A stretch of 64,000 nt of DNA from Atriophallophorus winterbourni (Eukaryota > Platyhelminthes > Trematoda > Plagiorchiida > Microphallidae). This document shows, piece after piece, positions 1 through 27,428 of this stretch. The position numbers and the translations under genes were made by a program. The notes beneath the pieces were generated by a model. That model saw only the letters and a list, made by a program, of their open reading frames with translations. It did not search any database and was not told where the DNA came from. The DNA is taken from assembly GCA_013407085.1 (NCBI GenBank), contig JACCGJ010019042.1, positions 62,001-126,000 on the forward strand. Direction: 5' to 3'. Numbering within the stretch: the stretch's first letter is position 1; each line of letters begins with the position of its first letter.

Positions 1-297
1 TAAGGGAAGGAAAACCCTGATTTTAAACCTCCGCTGCTTTGCGGGATACCCGATCGCGGGAAAGGCTTCGGGAGAAAACCCTGAGGAAAAACCTGGAACA
101 GAGTCTGTTAGACCACCTCTTTCTGGCAACTCCCTGCTGCCTTGCAGGTCGCACTTGGTTGTGCAAAGGCTAGAGAAGCTGATTCGAACAAACGCCGAGT
201 GGTGCTGGGGACGCCGCTTTGTACCCAAATTCCCAAGAATCTTCATTGAAGCCGACTCATCCTCCAGGAGGAGATAGTCGCACAAAAGTAAAGTAAA
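1..297 (+). repeat. Repeat family II, 3' portion
   Basis: This GC-richer stretch is the 3' half of a repeat also present at 8146-8720 and inverted at 42644-43184. It ends in a short (GTAAA)n tail, as RTE-mobilised elements often do. The left end is cut by the window edge. No coding capacity is seen. Confidence 0.75.
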
Positions 298-435
298 GTA
301 TTGTGGTGTTCACATCCCCATCCCTTACACACCACTACCGATTTCTGGCTGTTTGCGGTCATCAGAAGGAGACAGTAAGATCAGGTTCACTGAGCGCTAA
401 TTTCCACTTTCCTTTTGTTATATCAGATTACGTCT

Positions 436-508
436 GGACAACCTGAGTATAAAATCCCGTTAGTCTATGACCGAGCGGCACTTTGTGTACTTGTGAGTTC
501 ATACATTT
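436..508 (+). repeat. SINE-A fragment, degenerate
   Basis: Degenerate 3' end of the window's abundant SINE. The order AACCTGAGTAT, GTCTATGACCG, GGCACTTTG and a TTCATACATT tail is kept, but many bases differ from consensus, so this is an old copy. Confidence 0.5.
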
Positions 509-699
509 CTGATCGTCGGTAGCGGAGACTGTCGGGTTTCTCAGCCTCACTTAAAATGTTTTTTGCGTCATCAAATTTGAGGGTTGTTGGAATGGATGGA
601 AAAATAACCGCTAAGCAATGTTGACGTGGATGCGGTTGTAGACTGCTTCACATGGTTAAATAGATTTATTAATTGTAATGCCATTTCGACTCGCACCGC
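509..699. other. Unassigned spacer
   Basis: Together with 298-435 this holds no gene or repeat that I recognise. Short open frames here have no family resemblance. Confidence 0.3.
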
Positions 700-850
700 C
701 AAAGTAACGGTCATCATCATCATGAAGCACAAGTCTGGAGCCAGACAAAGTGCCAAGCAATATGAAACAGGAAAAGCAGATAAGCAAGCGCGTGAAAAAG
801 AGAAAGCAGGTAAGCGGAATATGCAAAAAATGCGCAAAAGCAGCTAGTTT
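700..850 (-). repeat. SINE-A-tailed dispersed repeat (copy 1)
   Basis: Inverted relative to a similar stretch at 61645-61790. Read on the minus strand it runs through GCGCTTGCTTATCTGC to a terminus GGCACTTTG-TCTGG-CTC-CAGAC-TTGTGCT and an (ATG)n tail. That terminus matches the 3' end of SINE-A, with both arms of the hairpin changed. The plus-strand open frame across it (626-847) looks incidental. Confidence 0.6.
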
Positions 851-982
851 TTGTAGTTTCACTGCATGCGATTTTGTGTTTTGTTTTTTCCATCAAATAA
901 TAACACATTAAAAATTATGACACAATAATATACACTGCCGCCACTGACTTCGGTTTGCAGCCATATCTCGTAAGGCTTCCAG

Positions 983-1960
983 TCAACTATTAGGTGGAGC
1001 TGTTGAAATCCACCCAGGATACGGTGAGGCTGCCCCTAGCGCTACGGTTTTTCCATCCCAACAGGCCACGTCATGGACTGACCATCCGGTCGTTTCTCCC
1101 AGCTTGTCAGGCTCTGCGAATAAGGCGCGGTATGGTAAATGGTGATAAGGCATTCTTAAAACATGTCCCAACCATCGCAAACGAGCAAGCATAAGCATTT
1201 CTCTCAGTCCGTGGCCACTTGGTCCTAACACCCGTTTGCAGACATCTATATTTGTAACGCGACGCTGCCACCGAATGTGAGCAATCCTACGCAGGCAACG
1301 GAAAGCCGACAGACATCTTCCGCTCGAATAGACCAGGTTTTGCAGCCATAAACTAGTGTAGCGCGCACCACTGCGTTGTACACTCGGCCTTTAGTATGGA
1401 CTGAAACATCGCGTCGACGCCATAAGTGGCGAAGTTTAACAAACGCTACACCCGCTTTGCGAACACGTTTTGAGATCTCGTCCTCGATACAGCCGCCAGC
1501 AGAGATACAACTGCCAAGATAAACAAAGGTGTCGACAAATACAAGATTGACATCGCACATAGTTTGGTTTAGAAGAGAGCCACTCCTATCCTGGGTAGGT
1601 GTTTCACACTTGTTAGGCGCAAAGCACATGCCATACCTTGAAGCTTCAAGCGCCAGGTTGTCCAGGGCTTGTTGCATTATGAGGGTCATCTCCCAGAAGT
1701 GCGATGTCATCGGCATACTCTAGATCGGTAGCTCTCCCACCCGGCCGAAGTTCAACACCTGCGCCCACCAGACCAGCTAAAGCTTTCCTTAGGACATCGT
1801 CGATCGCGAAGTTAAAAAGGAACTCAGAAAGGCCAGCACTGCCGCACCCTGCTGGAGATATTGAAGGAGGACGACAATTGTTCGTACGCTCGAACGCTGC
1901 TCGAAGTTTGGCAAAGTGACGGTAAGCATAGGTAAGCTGGTTAGCCATCGAGATTTGAGA
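983..1960 (-). pseudogene. RTE-like reverse transcriptase relic
   Basis: A decayed C-terminal half of a LINE reverse transcriptase, read on the minus strand in three broken frames. Downstream order is FLFNFAIDDVL, then the catalytic motif LEYADDIALLGDD near 1715, then the thumb and C-terminal stretches FVYLGSCISAGG, LVYGCKTWSIRAED and LRWLGHVLRMP. The same motifs occur in the better preserved element at 16815-20650, but divergence is large, so this is a different or much older subfamily. Frameshifts near 1700 and 1240 and missing upstream endonuclease make it non-functional. Family assignment to the RTE-like group is inferred from the shared motif order. Confidence 0.85.
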
Positions 1961-3062
1961 TTGGAACAATGTATAACTGAATGTGTACAGAAAGTTACAC
2001 CTTGTGCTGTTGTGCTCGCCGCAGCTGGGTGCCAGTCACAAGATGAATGAGGCAGTTGGAAAAAACAAAGTGGTCACAAAATGACTCGAGTTCAACTTAC
2101 ATTGAGTCCATGACACTGAGCAATGGTGACAAATTGATCCATCACAATGCCCTCCTTGAGTACATCAGCTGGAACGCAACACTTCAACAAGGACTCGTGG
2201 TACCAGCGCCAAGGACGTTTCCAAACTATCCCTGGATCCATTTCATAAGCATTCAGTATCATGACTAGAGTAGCAAGACCACAGTAGGAAGGTTCATCCT
2301 TAAACGATAATTACACCGTTTTAATACATCAAGTTATAGTTGGTATATTAAATGGAAATAATGGTAGGGGAATAGTGAGACACCAGAGCGCAATGAACAC
2401 GGTGACACCATACATGAGAATCGCCAAACATGTATTCAACGAGCGTTTGAATAAGTGACATGTTAATTCATTATAAGTTCTCGCGAATTTGTCAAGTTTT
2501 GGTTGTTGCGAAATGCATGACGCTCTAGATTGCACAAGATCCTAACTCAAAAATGAGGATGAGGTAAGTGACTTGGAGAAATAATTATTAAACGAAAGCG
2601 ATCTTGAGCGTCCTAAGTTATAGTTTTAAGAAATGAGAAAACAGTTCAGAGTAAAGATAACATACCTGCGTACACAATTGACTGGCAAGAGCAAAATAGG
2701 CCTCCATATGCCCGTCAGCTAAGGCTTCCCGAAACAAGAGTCTGCCTTCAGTTGAAGAAAAAGGAACACAAAACCGCGGTAGCGGGCGTCGATAAAATTC
2801 CGGAGTGTTGAATAATGTAGAGGATAAGAGTGACATATTTGCAGCAGGCCGTTCAATCGAGCGCCAAGAGCATTTGAACATGGACTGCGTCGCACCCATT
2901 TGTAAACAGCGTAAATATGATTTGATCATGAGGATCGACAGAAAATGCCTAAATCATCACAAAAGCCGTGGTCTGGAAAACAAGTGGCCAATGATGAATT
3001 GAAATACCGAGTTAGCCCCAACAATCAAAACAATTATTTTCGACAGAAGAGCGGATTCTCAG
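1961..3062. other. Unassigned sequence left of the duplication
   Basis: No exon, RNA gene or repeat is recognisable here. Several short open frames on both strands lack recognisable motifs. The left breakpoint of the large tandem duplication lies at the right end of this stretch. Confidence 0.3.
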
Positions 3063-3768
3063 AAAATAAAAGATGAAAAAGATTTCAAAATACAAATACT
3101 AAGCCGATTTAGGCGTTCAGTTGCATGACAGCAGCAAACGTGTGAAATCACGGCCCAGGAACTAAGCAGTTGTATATTCAATGCTTGTCCAGACCAAGAA
3201 AATATAGGAAATTGGCTAGCGCAGGGGCATCATGCTCTCAGTTACGTGAACTGACGACGGCAACGCACTAATAGTAGCAAGATTTAATCCTGAGCCGATT
3301 AAAAGCTGTGTGCTTTCACGAAGACACGAAACCTTCATTTTGCCAAGTGACTATTGATATATCCCCGGTAGAACGAATAAAATGAACTTTCGCTGCTGTT
3401 CTAAATGCAACCAAATTCAAAATATTGAAAGATAAAGTGCAACGGTGGACGATCGCAGAAATTAACGGCGAAAAATTCATTGTTGTGCGTGGTCGTTGCT
3501 GACGCCGACCAATCAACTTCCCTTACACGAAGCCAATTATTAGATGGAATATCATGGTCTACGTCTTCTTCTATCCTATTGGGAGTTGAAATTTGGGGTG
3601 GATAAACTTTTGTAACAGAGATATGAAAGTTCTGCACATTAATATAACGAGATAAGAAGAACTTGTCCTTGACAGGTTACTTTAGGTTGGGGAAGAGTAT
3701 TTACAGCTTTCGACAGCTAAACGCAGAGTACGCCGACAGCGTGCAACCATCATTCATCGGTCGAGTAT

Positions 3769-4193
3769 GTATGTATGTATGAAAGCACAAGCCTGATGCA
3801 GGCAAAGTGCCGTACAGTCTGAGACTGCACGTGGGCTAAGATGGTATGAAAGCACAAGCCTGATCCAGGCAAAGTGCCGCACAGTCAGAGACTGCACGTG
3901 GGCGATATTACTCTCAGGTTGCCCAGGCCTAGACAGATATGAAGAAAACAGAACAGGAAATGGTAGTGAGACTCCAGCTTGTATCAGCATGCAGCTCACT
4001 ACCTCTGGCCAATCAATTTAGCTAAGATACTGTCAGGTTGCCCAGGCCTAGACAGATATGAGGAAGAAAATAGAATAGAAATAGAAGTGAGACTCCAGCT
4101 TGTATCAGCATGCAGCTCACTACCTCTGGCCAATCAATTTAGCACGGTGTTAGCCGCACAGCACAAAGTATTGCACGATTGCACATCCGTGCA
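3769..4193 (-). repeat. SINE-A with a second SINE-A nested inside
   Basis: The outer copy is flanked by near-matching ATCGGTCGAGTA and ATCAGTCGAGTA and is also present in unit B. A second, 5'-truncated copy (3843-4020) is inserted in it, flanked on both sides by GCTAAGAT (3835-3842 and 4021-4028). Unit B shows the uninterrupted outer copy, so the nested insertion postdates the duplication. Confidence 0.85.
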
Positions 4194-5102
4194 TCAGTCG
4201 AGTACTACTTATCGCTGCGGTAGAAACTGGTACGCCGAAATACAGCCGAACGATCATCCAGCACTTGGTGCCGTGCATAAGTGAAAACGTTTTAAACACA
4301 GATTTCCAGCAAATATTCAAAAATACTACGGTCACTCGAACTAAACCAGCACGTCGGAAATTCTACAGGCTGTAACATGGACTGCGCAAGCGATCCGCAA
4401 CTTCAAGATAAACTAATATTTACAACAAAAATGCTTTGCTGATGGTGTCATCTGCCATGATGCGAAACGTTCGACAATTATGCAAGCTCGGTGAGCATCA
4501 CTTGTGCAACCCGTTTTAAACTCTACGGCGGATTCACTCTTATACCCTTTGAACATATAACAAATAGGAAAAGGAAAACTGACGTCCATCACCTTTTCCC
4601 CAGCAAAAACCTGATATCGTAACAGTAACTAAGATGTTATTATCTACTCAATAAAGGGCGGAAATCAGTATTAAAAATGTTGCTAAAACCCGTTATTATA
4701 ACATGCAATCCATCGAACAAAAACGAATAAAAGCGAAACCAAAATTTGTATGACGATTTAGAGTAATCAAGCAAAATTTGAAGTCAAATATGGTACATGA
4801 GATAGGTTCCGCTCGCACTGAGAAAAGCCGCTTGTAAAACATAAGACAGGTGGTAGACATCACTAATGAAAAGAACGGACAAGAATCAAGCATAACTGGC
4901 ACAATTCTCAATGATGGGCCTCAAACTATGTTCGACAATGAGATTACAGCAGTTCGGTACTGACGATTAAGTACAAAATGATATCACAAATCCGAAAACG
5001 ATTATGAAGGAAACCAAATCGCAGTTACAAGGGAATCATCAAAGTGGAACCGACTGGGCATATGGAAACACGTGTGGACGATTAAAGAAAACGAATCATT
5101 CC

Positions 5103-11088
<5,986 letters not shown>

Positions 11089-11090
11089 TT

Positions 11091-11106
11091 CTACAATACA
11101 GACAAA
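11091..11106 (-). promoter_or_regulatory. Splice-acceptor-like site 2 nt before Rab1-A ATG
   Basis: On the minus strand a pyrimidine-rich run ends in TGTATTGTAG, followed by AA and the ATG. It is a plausible spliced-leader trans-splice acceptor, known from trematode mRNAs, or the end of a 5'-UTR intron. The same site is conserved in copy B. Confidence 0.45.
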
Positions 11107-12104
11107 ACAAGTCGTAACCCGTCAACGTCGAATTTTATAAATTTGGTGCAAAATGTGCGTTTAAACAAATGATGTTGACATTTACAGAAATTAATTCAAC
11201 GTAATGGTTTAAAAGGTTTGGGAACAAATTTATCTATCTTGAACGTACTAGTATATATGTAGATATTCTCCAGAATTAATATATAATATTTGTATTAAAT
11301 ATACCGAAGGTACGACAGCGAGTCGGAGATTCACTGCCTTACGACTTATAGAAATTTATCATAATAAAAGCTTGGAGAAACAACACAGTTAAGCTAAAAA
11401 TAAAAGATGAAAAAGATTTGAAAATACAAATACTAAGCAGATTTAGGCGTTTAGTTGCATGACAGCAGCAAACGTGTGAAATCACGGCCCAGGAACTAAG
11501 CAGTTGTATATTCAATGCTTGTCCAGACCAAGAAAATATAGGTAATTGGCTAGCGCAGGGGCATCATGCTCTCAGTTACGTGAACTGACGACGGCAACGC
11601 ACTAATAGTAGCAAGATTTAATCCTGAGCCGATTAAAAGCTGTGTGCTTTCACGAAGACACGAAACCTTCATTTTGGTCAAGTGACTATTGATATATCCC
11701 CGGTAGAACGAATAAAATGAACTTTCGCTGCTGTTCTAAATGCAACCAAATTCAAAATATTGAAAGATAAAGTGCAACGGTGGACGATCGCAGAAATTAA
11801 CGGCGAAAAATTCATTGTTGTGCGTGGTCGTTGCTGACGCCGACCAATCAACTTCCCTTACATGAAGCCAATTATTAGATGGAATATCATGGTCTACGTC
11901 TTCTTCTATCCTATTGGGAGTTGAAATTTGGGGTGGATAAACTTTTGTAACAGAGATATGAAAGTTCTGCACATTAATATAACGAGATAAGAAGAACTTG
12001 TCCTTGACAGGTTACTTTAGGTTGGGGAAGAGTATTTACAGCTTTCGACAGCTAAACGCAGAGTACGCCGACAGCGTGCAACCATCATTCATCGGTCGAG
12101 TATG

Positions 12105-12338
12105 TATGTATGAAAGCACAAGCCTGATGCAGGCAAAGTGCCGTACAGTCCGAGACTGCACATGGGCTAAGATACTGTCAGGTTACCCAGGCCTAGACAG
12201 ATATGAGGAAGAAAATAGAATAGAAATAGAAGTGAGACTCCGGCTTGTATCAGCATGCAGCTCACTACCTCTGGCCAATCAATTTAGTACGGTGTTAGCC
12301 GCACAGCACAAAGTATTGCACGATTGCACATCCGTGCA
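12105..12338 (-). repeat. SINE-A, full copy (uninterrupted form)
   Basis: Unit B equivalent of 3769-4193 without the nested insertion. It runs from the (TATG)n tail to GCACATCCGTGCA. It serves as the empty site for the nested copy. Confidence 0.9.
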
Positions 12339-13241
12339 TCAGTCGAGTACTACTTATCGCTGCGGTAGAAACTGGTACGCCGAAATACAGCCGAACGATC
12401 ACCCAGCACTTGGTGCCGTGCATAAGTGAAAACGTTTTAAACACAGATTTCCAGCAAATATTCAAAAATGCTACGGTCACTCGAACTAAACCAGCACGTC
12501 GGAAATTCTACAGGCTGTAACATGGACTGCGCAAGCGATCCGCAACTTCAAGATAAACTAATATTTACAACAAAAATGCTTTGCTGATGGTGTCATCTAC
12601 CATGATGCGAAACGTCCGACAATTATGCAAGCTCGGTGAGCATCACTTGTGCAACCCGTTTTAAACTCTACGGCGGATTTATACCCTTTGAACAGATAAC
12701 AAATAGAAAAAGGAAAACTGACGTCCATCACCTTTTCCCCAGCAAAAACCTGATATCGTAACAGTAACTAAGATGTTATTATCTACTCAATAAAGGGCGG
12801 AAATCAGTATTAAAAATGTTGCTAAAACCCGTTATTATAACATGCAATCCATCGAACAAAAACGAATAAAAGCGAAACCAAAATTTGTATGACGATTTAG
12901 AGTAATCAAGCAAAATTTGAAGTCAAATATGGTACATGAGATAGGTTCCGCTCGCACTGAGAAAAGCCGCTTGTAAAACATAAGACAGGTGGTAGACATC
13001 ACTAATGAAAAGAACGGACAAGAATCAAGCATAACTGGCACAATTCTCAATGATGGGCCTCAAACTATGTTCGACAATGAGATTACAGCAGTTCGGTACT
13101 GACGATTAAGTACAAAATGATATCACAAATCCGAAAACGATTATGAAGGAAACCAAATCGCAGTTACAAGGGAATCATCAAAGTGGAACCGACTGGGCAT
13201 ATGGAAACACGTGTGGACGATTAAAGAAAACGAATCATTCC

Positions 13242-22187
<8,946 letters not shown>

Positions 22188-22189
22188 TT

Positions 22190-22205
22190 CTACAATACAG
22201 ACAAA
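22190..22205 (-). promoter_or_regulatory. Splice-acceptor-like site 2 nt before Rab1-B ATG
   Basis: Same TGTATTGTAG-AA-ATG arrangement as copy A. Possible spliced-leader addition site or end of a 5'-UTR intron; the sequence alone cannot separate these. Confidence 0.45.
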
Positions 22206-22534
22206 ACAAGTCGTAACCCGTCAACGTCGAATTTTATAAATTTGGTGCAAAATGTGCGTTTAAACAAATGGTGTTGACATTTACAGAAATTAATTCAACG
22301 TAATGGTTTAAAAGGTTTGGGAATAAATTTATCTATCTCAAACGTACTAGTATATATGTAGATATTCTCCAGAATTATAATATATAATATTTGTATTAAA
22401 TATACCGAAGGTACGACAGTGTGTCAGAGATTCACAGCCTTACGACTTATAGAAATTTATCGTAATAAAAAGCTTGGAGAAACTACACAGTAAAGCTAAA
22501 ACGGAGGCACATGCAAAAATTTAAAACTCACCTA

Positions 22535-22880
22535 ATAAACTCTATTAAGAACAGTCTTAATAAATAGTATATTTCTATCCATTCTAAGTCAAGACAAAGG
22601 TGATACTGTAATAGTAGGTATTGGTATGAAAGCTAGTTGTGGTTCCGACAAGGCAGCAAGTTTATTCGATTATTTACAAAGTGTTCATAGTATGGTTGGC
22701 GATAATGCAACTAACTTACTCCCAAATCGCTCGGGTCCTAAAAATCTATACTATAATACATCCGCTGGACCAGACGATGTACACGAAAATATGGCGAATA
22801 GAATTGCTATGAGAATATCAGAAACTCTTTGTAGGTTGCAGAATGAATTGCTCGGAAACAGAGTTTTAGCAATGGATTGA
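22535..22880 (+). CDS. Unidentified short ORF or terminal exon
   Basis: I do not recognise this product. The frame is open from 22535 and has a first ATG at 22626, giving 84 residues ending NELLGNRVLAMD. It contains a motif-free hydrophilic C-terminal half (ANRIAMRISETLCRLQNELL) that could form an amphipathic helix. It lies just outside the right breakpoint of the Rab1 duplication and is divergently oriented to Rab1-B, so the two could share an intergenic promoter region. Composition looks more coding-like than neighbouring noise, but no splice acceptor, homologue or poly(A) signal could be established. It may be a small gene, a last exon, or chance. Confidence 0.3.
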
Positions 22881-23177
22881 AAGAAAGCCATTGTCGTATC
22901 CTTTGTATAAAGATGATAATTTTGTCTTAATCCGGATTTCTTATTAATGAGTAGTATATGACGTTCGAAAAGCAGGACTAAAGCACACGACCGTGTCGCG
23001 GTTGTTATCGCTTTTCAGGTATGCGTATCCGTGACCTGACATTCGATCGCTGATCTGACTTTGTGCTAAACGTAATTCATTGCAAATTCGAGGATAAATC
23101 CTCATTTGCAAATTGAAATTTAGATTTTTGTGGGGAATAAGCTAAGTCCCAGCATCGCAGCACCGGTAACTGTTTTG

Positions 23178-23700
23178 AAAGGAGGTTACACAAACTCAGT
23201 TATAAATTACCATCCGGTTAGACTAACTAGTCTTTAATTCAAAGCATTAAAGAGACTTATCAAGGATAATTTATGCAGCTAACTTGTATAGAGTTCACGA
23301 TTTAGCCAGGTTCTATATGGCTCTCCGAAAGGACGGTCGTGTCTCTCGAATTCTCCGTGCTTATTAGATTGTGTTTCTATGACACTAAACGACGGCTGTA
23401 TGGTAGAGGTGATCACTTAGGTAACCAGTTTTCTTCATGGTATATTTTTCTAGGTCCGTGTGGGCGATACTACCTCTGAATTAGCAGAAGAAAACAGCAA
23501 AGTCCCTTAGGACTAAATACATGGCCTAGTATTCTTACTGATCCTCATCGATGATTCATCATCTCAATTATCATGTCACTTTTATATGCTAGCAGATGTT
23601 TTCAAATTTATAAGATCTAGTGAACACTGGGATCTGTCGAAACATATGGAGAAGTTTATAAAGTGGTCGTAGGATTGTGATCTTACTCTCAACAATATTT
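23178..23700 (+). pseudogene. CR1-like reverse transcriptase relic
   Basis: Heavily decayed RT read in several frames. FKGGYTNSVINYHPVRLTS matches the palm entry of CR1/jockey-type RTs; further on, SPKGRSCLSN and YMLADVFKFIRSSEHWDL stand where a YADD-containing segment is expected. Multiple stops and indels. The element's ends cannot be placed. Confidence 0.5.
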
Positions 23701-24395
23701 AATCATTTGTTGTCAACCTTAGTCGACAACATTACAGTGACTGCAAATACCAGTTAGATTGACTTCAACTCTGTTCAGAGTGTTATGGGTTTAGATATAA
23801 AAGTAAAAGCTAAATATAAATGGCTATCGCAATTTAGCTTCGCTGCAATATGAGCCAGGGATGAACTCGCTAGGCCTGAATCAGTTGTTATATGTTGAAC
23901 GCCCGAAGTATTTACGAACTTATATACGGTGTCCGAGGTATTCTGAGCGTGCCCAAGACGACTGATTCGTTAGTCCCGGTGCTGTTGGCAATGCAGAGCC
24001 ACTGTTTGTAATCGAGTTGTTTTATTTCTTTAACTGGAGAACGAGGTTTGAAAGATTTAAGGATGACCGGATGTCGCAGATATATTTTAGCTTTAAAATT
24101 CGTAAACGTTTCGAGTTTGTATCATCAAATACGTTTTTGTAGCGCTCAAGCGTTGAAGAGAGTGAATCATAGGCAACTGAATGCCCTCTGGATAGTGTGA
24201 TTGGGAAGTGTTGTAACTAATCACGGACGAGTAGGTTCGACGAGGCGGCTTACAAATCGTAAACCGGTCACTTTTGTGCTCAAATATGCTATCTAACGGT
24301 TACCTGGCCTTTGCCCAGTACATCAATTTTTCTCTCGTGTAGGTTTTGAAAACATTTGTACTTGGTAAAATCAAGCAATGTAGGTCTATCAATTT
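23701..24395. other. Unassigned sequence
   Basis: No gene or repeat recognised between two retroelement relics. It may be further decayed LINE sequence. Confidence 0.25.
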
Positions 24396-24815
24396 TCATA
24401 CTATGAGAGATACAGGCGATCCTATATCAACTTCCAATGAAGTTGGAACCCCGTTCGTTTTGACAGGTACCATATATGGAACTACATTATTTGGATCCAA
24501 AGTAGTTGACATAATGTGGTTTAAGTGCAAGGTAAACTCATCAGTGGTTACTAAAGTGAGTACGTTCGTCTGCGACCGACGAACTCGCGGCAAATGACCA
24601 ATTTTATCACACTTGGACTTCTGATGACGACACTTCTTAGCACGTTGATATTTTCCGCAATCACGATAACACTGAAAGACTCCGATCAAAACGTTGCCTT
24701 TTTCGGGTGGAAGATCAGAGTGTTTGTGAACTTTTGTACATATTTGTTGAGAGGTGAACGAGCCCAATTGTTCCCCTTTTTGTGCAATCGCGCACGACTT
24801 TCCCAAGTAAACCAA
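24396..24815 (-). pseudogene. Gypsy-type Gag-protease fragment
   Basis: A minus-strand 139-residue open frame that joins a cysteine-rich knuckle region (CYRDCGKYQRAKKCRHQKSK followed by CDKIGHLPRV) to a retropepsin-like stretch (VPVKTNGVPTSLEVDIGSPV). The usual active-site DTG reads DIG, so it would be inactive. The order Gag knuckle then protease is that of Ty3/gypsy polyproteins. No LTRs or other domains adjoin it, so it is an isolated fragment. Confidence 0.6.
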
Positions 24816-24903
24816 GACTCATTTTCAGCAAGCAGTTTTTTCCTTATTTGGATCGTTGGCTACTCCAGGTATGAGGCACTGAATCTAACCCCAAAATTCT
24901 CAA

Positions 24904-25440
24904 TCAGATCATAAATAACCTGTCCAGGGTGAAACCAGGTGTCGCTGCTTTAAAGACACGTGATGGGACAACAACCACAGCATCGTAATCTGCCGAAGTT
25001 CTCGCCCATTACTTCTCCACTGTCTTTAGCCCAGGAAACACCGTTACCTGTCCCTTAACTCCCGCCATCTCACCCGAAAATGTTTTACAACAACTAATTA
25101 TTACCCCGGACAGTGTCCTCCGCACTTGTTCGCAGAAAAATCTTGTTATTTTCGGATGACATCAAGTTGTGGACACAAGTACGCACAACTTGAGATTGCA
25201 GACAGCTTCAGCTGGACCTCGATGCCTCACACAAATGGTCAGTTAGAAATGAACTACCTTTCAATTTCAGCAAATGCATGGTATTTACTGTTAGAAGACA
25301 TTTCGAGTTCTCTTATACCCTTGGTTCCCATCTTATTTGGATATTGTGTGCTGTGCGGTCGCATTATTCTGTGCTCTTGCGTTTTTGGATCTACTTCATT
25401 CCCATTTCGTCCTATCTGGATAATTTTTACCTTGTTAGAC
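24904..25440 (+). pseudogene. CR1-like LINE fragment with internal deletion
   Basis: SRVKPGVAALKTRDGTTT (24920 on) matches the endonuclease-RT linker of the CR1 copy downstream (SVKPGVAALRTPTGMTT). It is then joined almost directly to the RT catalytic segment SDDIKLWTQVRTT near 25155, followed by LDASHKWSVRNELPFNFSKC. The RT fingers between are missing. Stops interrupt the frame. Confidence 0.65.
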
Positions 25441-25821
25441 TCCTCTTAACACAAGCATTGTGTTCATACCATTTTCGGAGGCAGAACAAGCAATCTTAGA
25501 AAAATCAGTTTTCTACATTTTGAGCAAAACTAGACCTACTCGGGCAAGTTTGTGTGCAATATTGAATATTGGATTGAGTCTGCCACCATTAGCAAGAGCA
25601 CGCTTTCTCACTTCGCTTGACACATTGGACCGGGAAATCGGATCCAATCTGAAGGAGCTACGACGAATTTCGTTACCCACCTTTCCTGTGGCGAGATTAT
25701 TTACTCACCAACTTCCAACAACCTTAAATCCGCTTCGGACCTGACTTCGTTTCATACGTGCCAACGCGCGCACACCCATTTACCACACAGATCGATCGAT
25801 AAATCTTTTCACGCCGGCGTC

Positions 25822-27037
25822 ATGACCTTACGAGCGAAGCCCAGTGAAAGTGGTCACATGTGCAAAATTTGTCGAAAGGCGGTAAGTCACAATGCCCGAC
25901 ACGCTAGTTGTTTTATTTGTCACGATAAAGTTCATATGAAGTGTGATGTTACCCTGACTGCTGATGTTATTGCAATTATCAATAAAAACGAAATGCCAGG
26001 AGTATGCTATATCTGTCATGTATGCAGAATTGAACCTAGAAACTGTACAAAGATGACTGCGAGCTCACAGACTGGAACTAATATGGGGGTGTTGAATTTG
26101 GAGGACCGCATACAGAGAATTGAAGGTTTGATAAATGACTTATTAACTAGCAAACTGAAGCCTAGACTTGAGTGTGGAGATCATGTTTCATCTCTGTTTC
26201 TAAGGAAGCAGCAAGGCAAAAAATGCGATGATGAACATACGGACATTCGACCTAGCAATTCAGAACAACCGAGCTGTTCCCGTGATCCGCATGCCTTGGA
26301 AAGGTCTGAAACAAATTCAACAAAATCCGAGAATGAAAAGCGAGCCGTTAAACAACAAACTGATCCCAAAAACAGATAATGCTTTGGTGAAACGAAATAA
26401 CATCTCCACGAATCGTAAGGCACACTTTTTGAGTGTCATTTGTACTGACGTTCCTGAGCCAGAATGCACTCTCTTCAAAGACCGTCAAAGGCATGATGAA
26501 GAAAAATGGAAGAAACTGTGTGAACTTATGAAAATTGGAACTGTAGTGCCGTTAGCATTGACTCGTTTAACTAGACGGCGTGATTCACCTCATCAGGATA
26601 AACCCAGACTTTTGAGGGTTAACTTAGAAAATGAGCGTGACCTGGAAAACGTACTACTAAATTCTTACCTACTTGGGTCTAACAATTCACTGAATATTCG
26701 TATTCATGTTGATATTCCATGGTCCGAAAGGAGGAACAATACATACGACAAAAGAAAGACATCTAATCGCAATCTCATCATCCTCGGAGTTCCAGAACTG
26801 GCAGACAATCCTGAGGCTAACGAGCGAGCTGAGCATGACTACAGGCAATGGAGTTTTCTGGCTGATACCATTTTCGTCGAAAAGGACGTTGTCGTGGCTA
26901 CTTTAAGACTGCCTTCTTCAGCAAAATACAAAGGTAATGGGCCACGTCCATTAAAAATAAACTTCCTAATGAGTACTATGGTTGATACTGTACGTTCCAA
27001 CTGGAAAAGCTGGAAACACAAATTCCCAAAGGTGTAA
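25822..27037 (+). pseudogene. CR1-like ORF1 protein with Cys/His finger, frameshifted
   Basis: ORF1 proteins of LINEs bind the element RNA. This one opens with a PHD-like Cys/His cluster (CKICRKAVSHNARHASC, FICHDKVHMKC, CYICHVCR) at residues 13-67. A coiled-coil-like acidic/basic linker follows, and then, in the next frame, RLLRVNLENERDLENVLL and NLIILGVPE, a layout like an RNA-binding fold. The first frame stops at 26379; homologous sequence continues in another frame until 27037, so a frameshift lies near 26360-26380. It sits 0.4 kb upstream of ORF2. Confidence 0.75.
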
Positions 27038-27428
27038 TCCTAAGCGATCACATAAACACTGATATAAATGTAGCCCATTCTGCAATGAATACTGTCAGGA
27101 TTAATGGAGCCCTATCAACTGAACGAAGAAATGAATCTTCAGCTGGGACACAAAATCAGCAATCGAACGCAAAGCCACCCAAAATGACTCCCGAGAGTGG
27201 ACTGAAGCCAGATAAAGAAATCTTTTTTGGCCAAAAAGAGGACTCGATTTGCGCCTCTCAACACGAAACGACCGATATGCTACTTCGCTTGTCATAAAAC
27301 AGAACAGTGCCGACTCTTCCAGAGTCGGCGTGACAATGACGGTTGTCTCAGATCATGACATCACACGACACCATCCATCTTTGCTTACCAAAACTGTTCT
27401 TGGATGCCTCTGAACAAATGCCCAATGC

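Noticed and set aside
3835..4028. 8-bp target duplication suggesting a hAT DNA transposon
   Set aside because: The inserted sequence has no terminal inverted repeats, and other copies have 10-12 bp duplications and simple-repeat tails. It fits a 5'-truncated retroposon better.
3979..4284. Open frames containing LSGCPGLDRYEEE, recurring at many places
   Set aside because: The recurring peptide is a translation of SINE-A in one frame. It appears wherever the repeat is inserted and is not a protein family.
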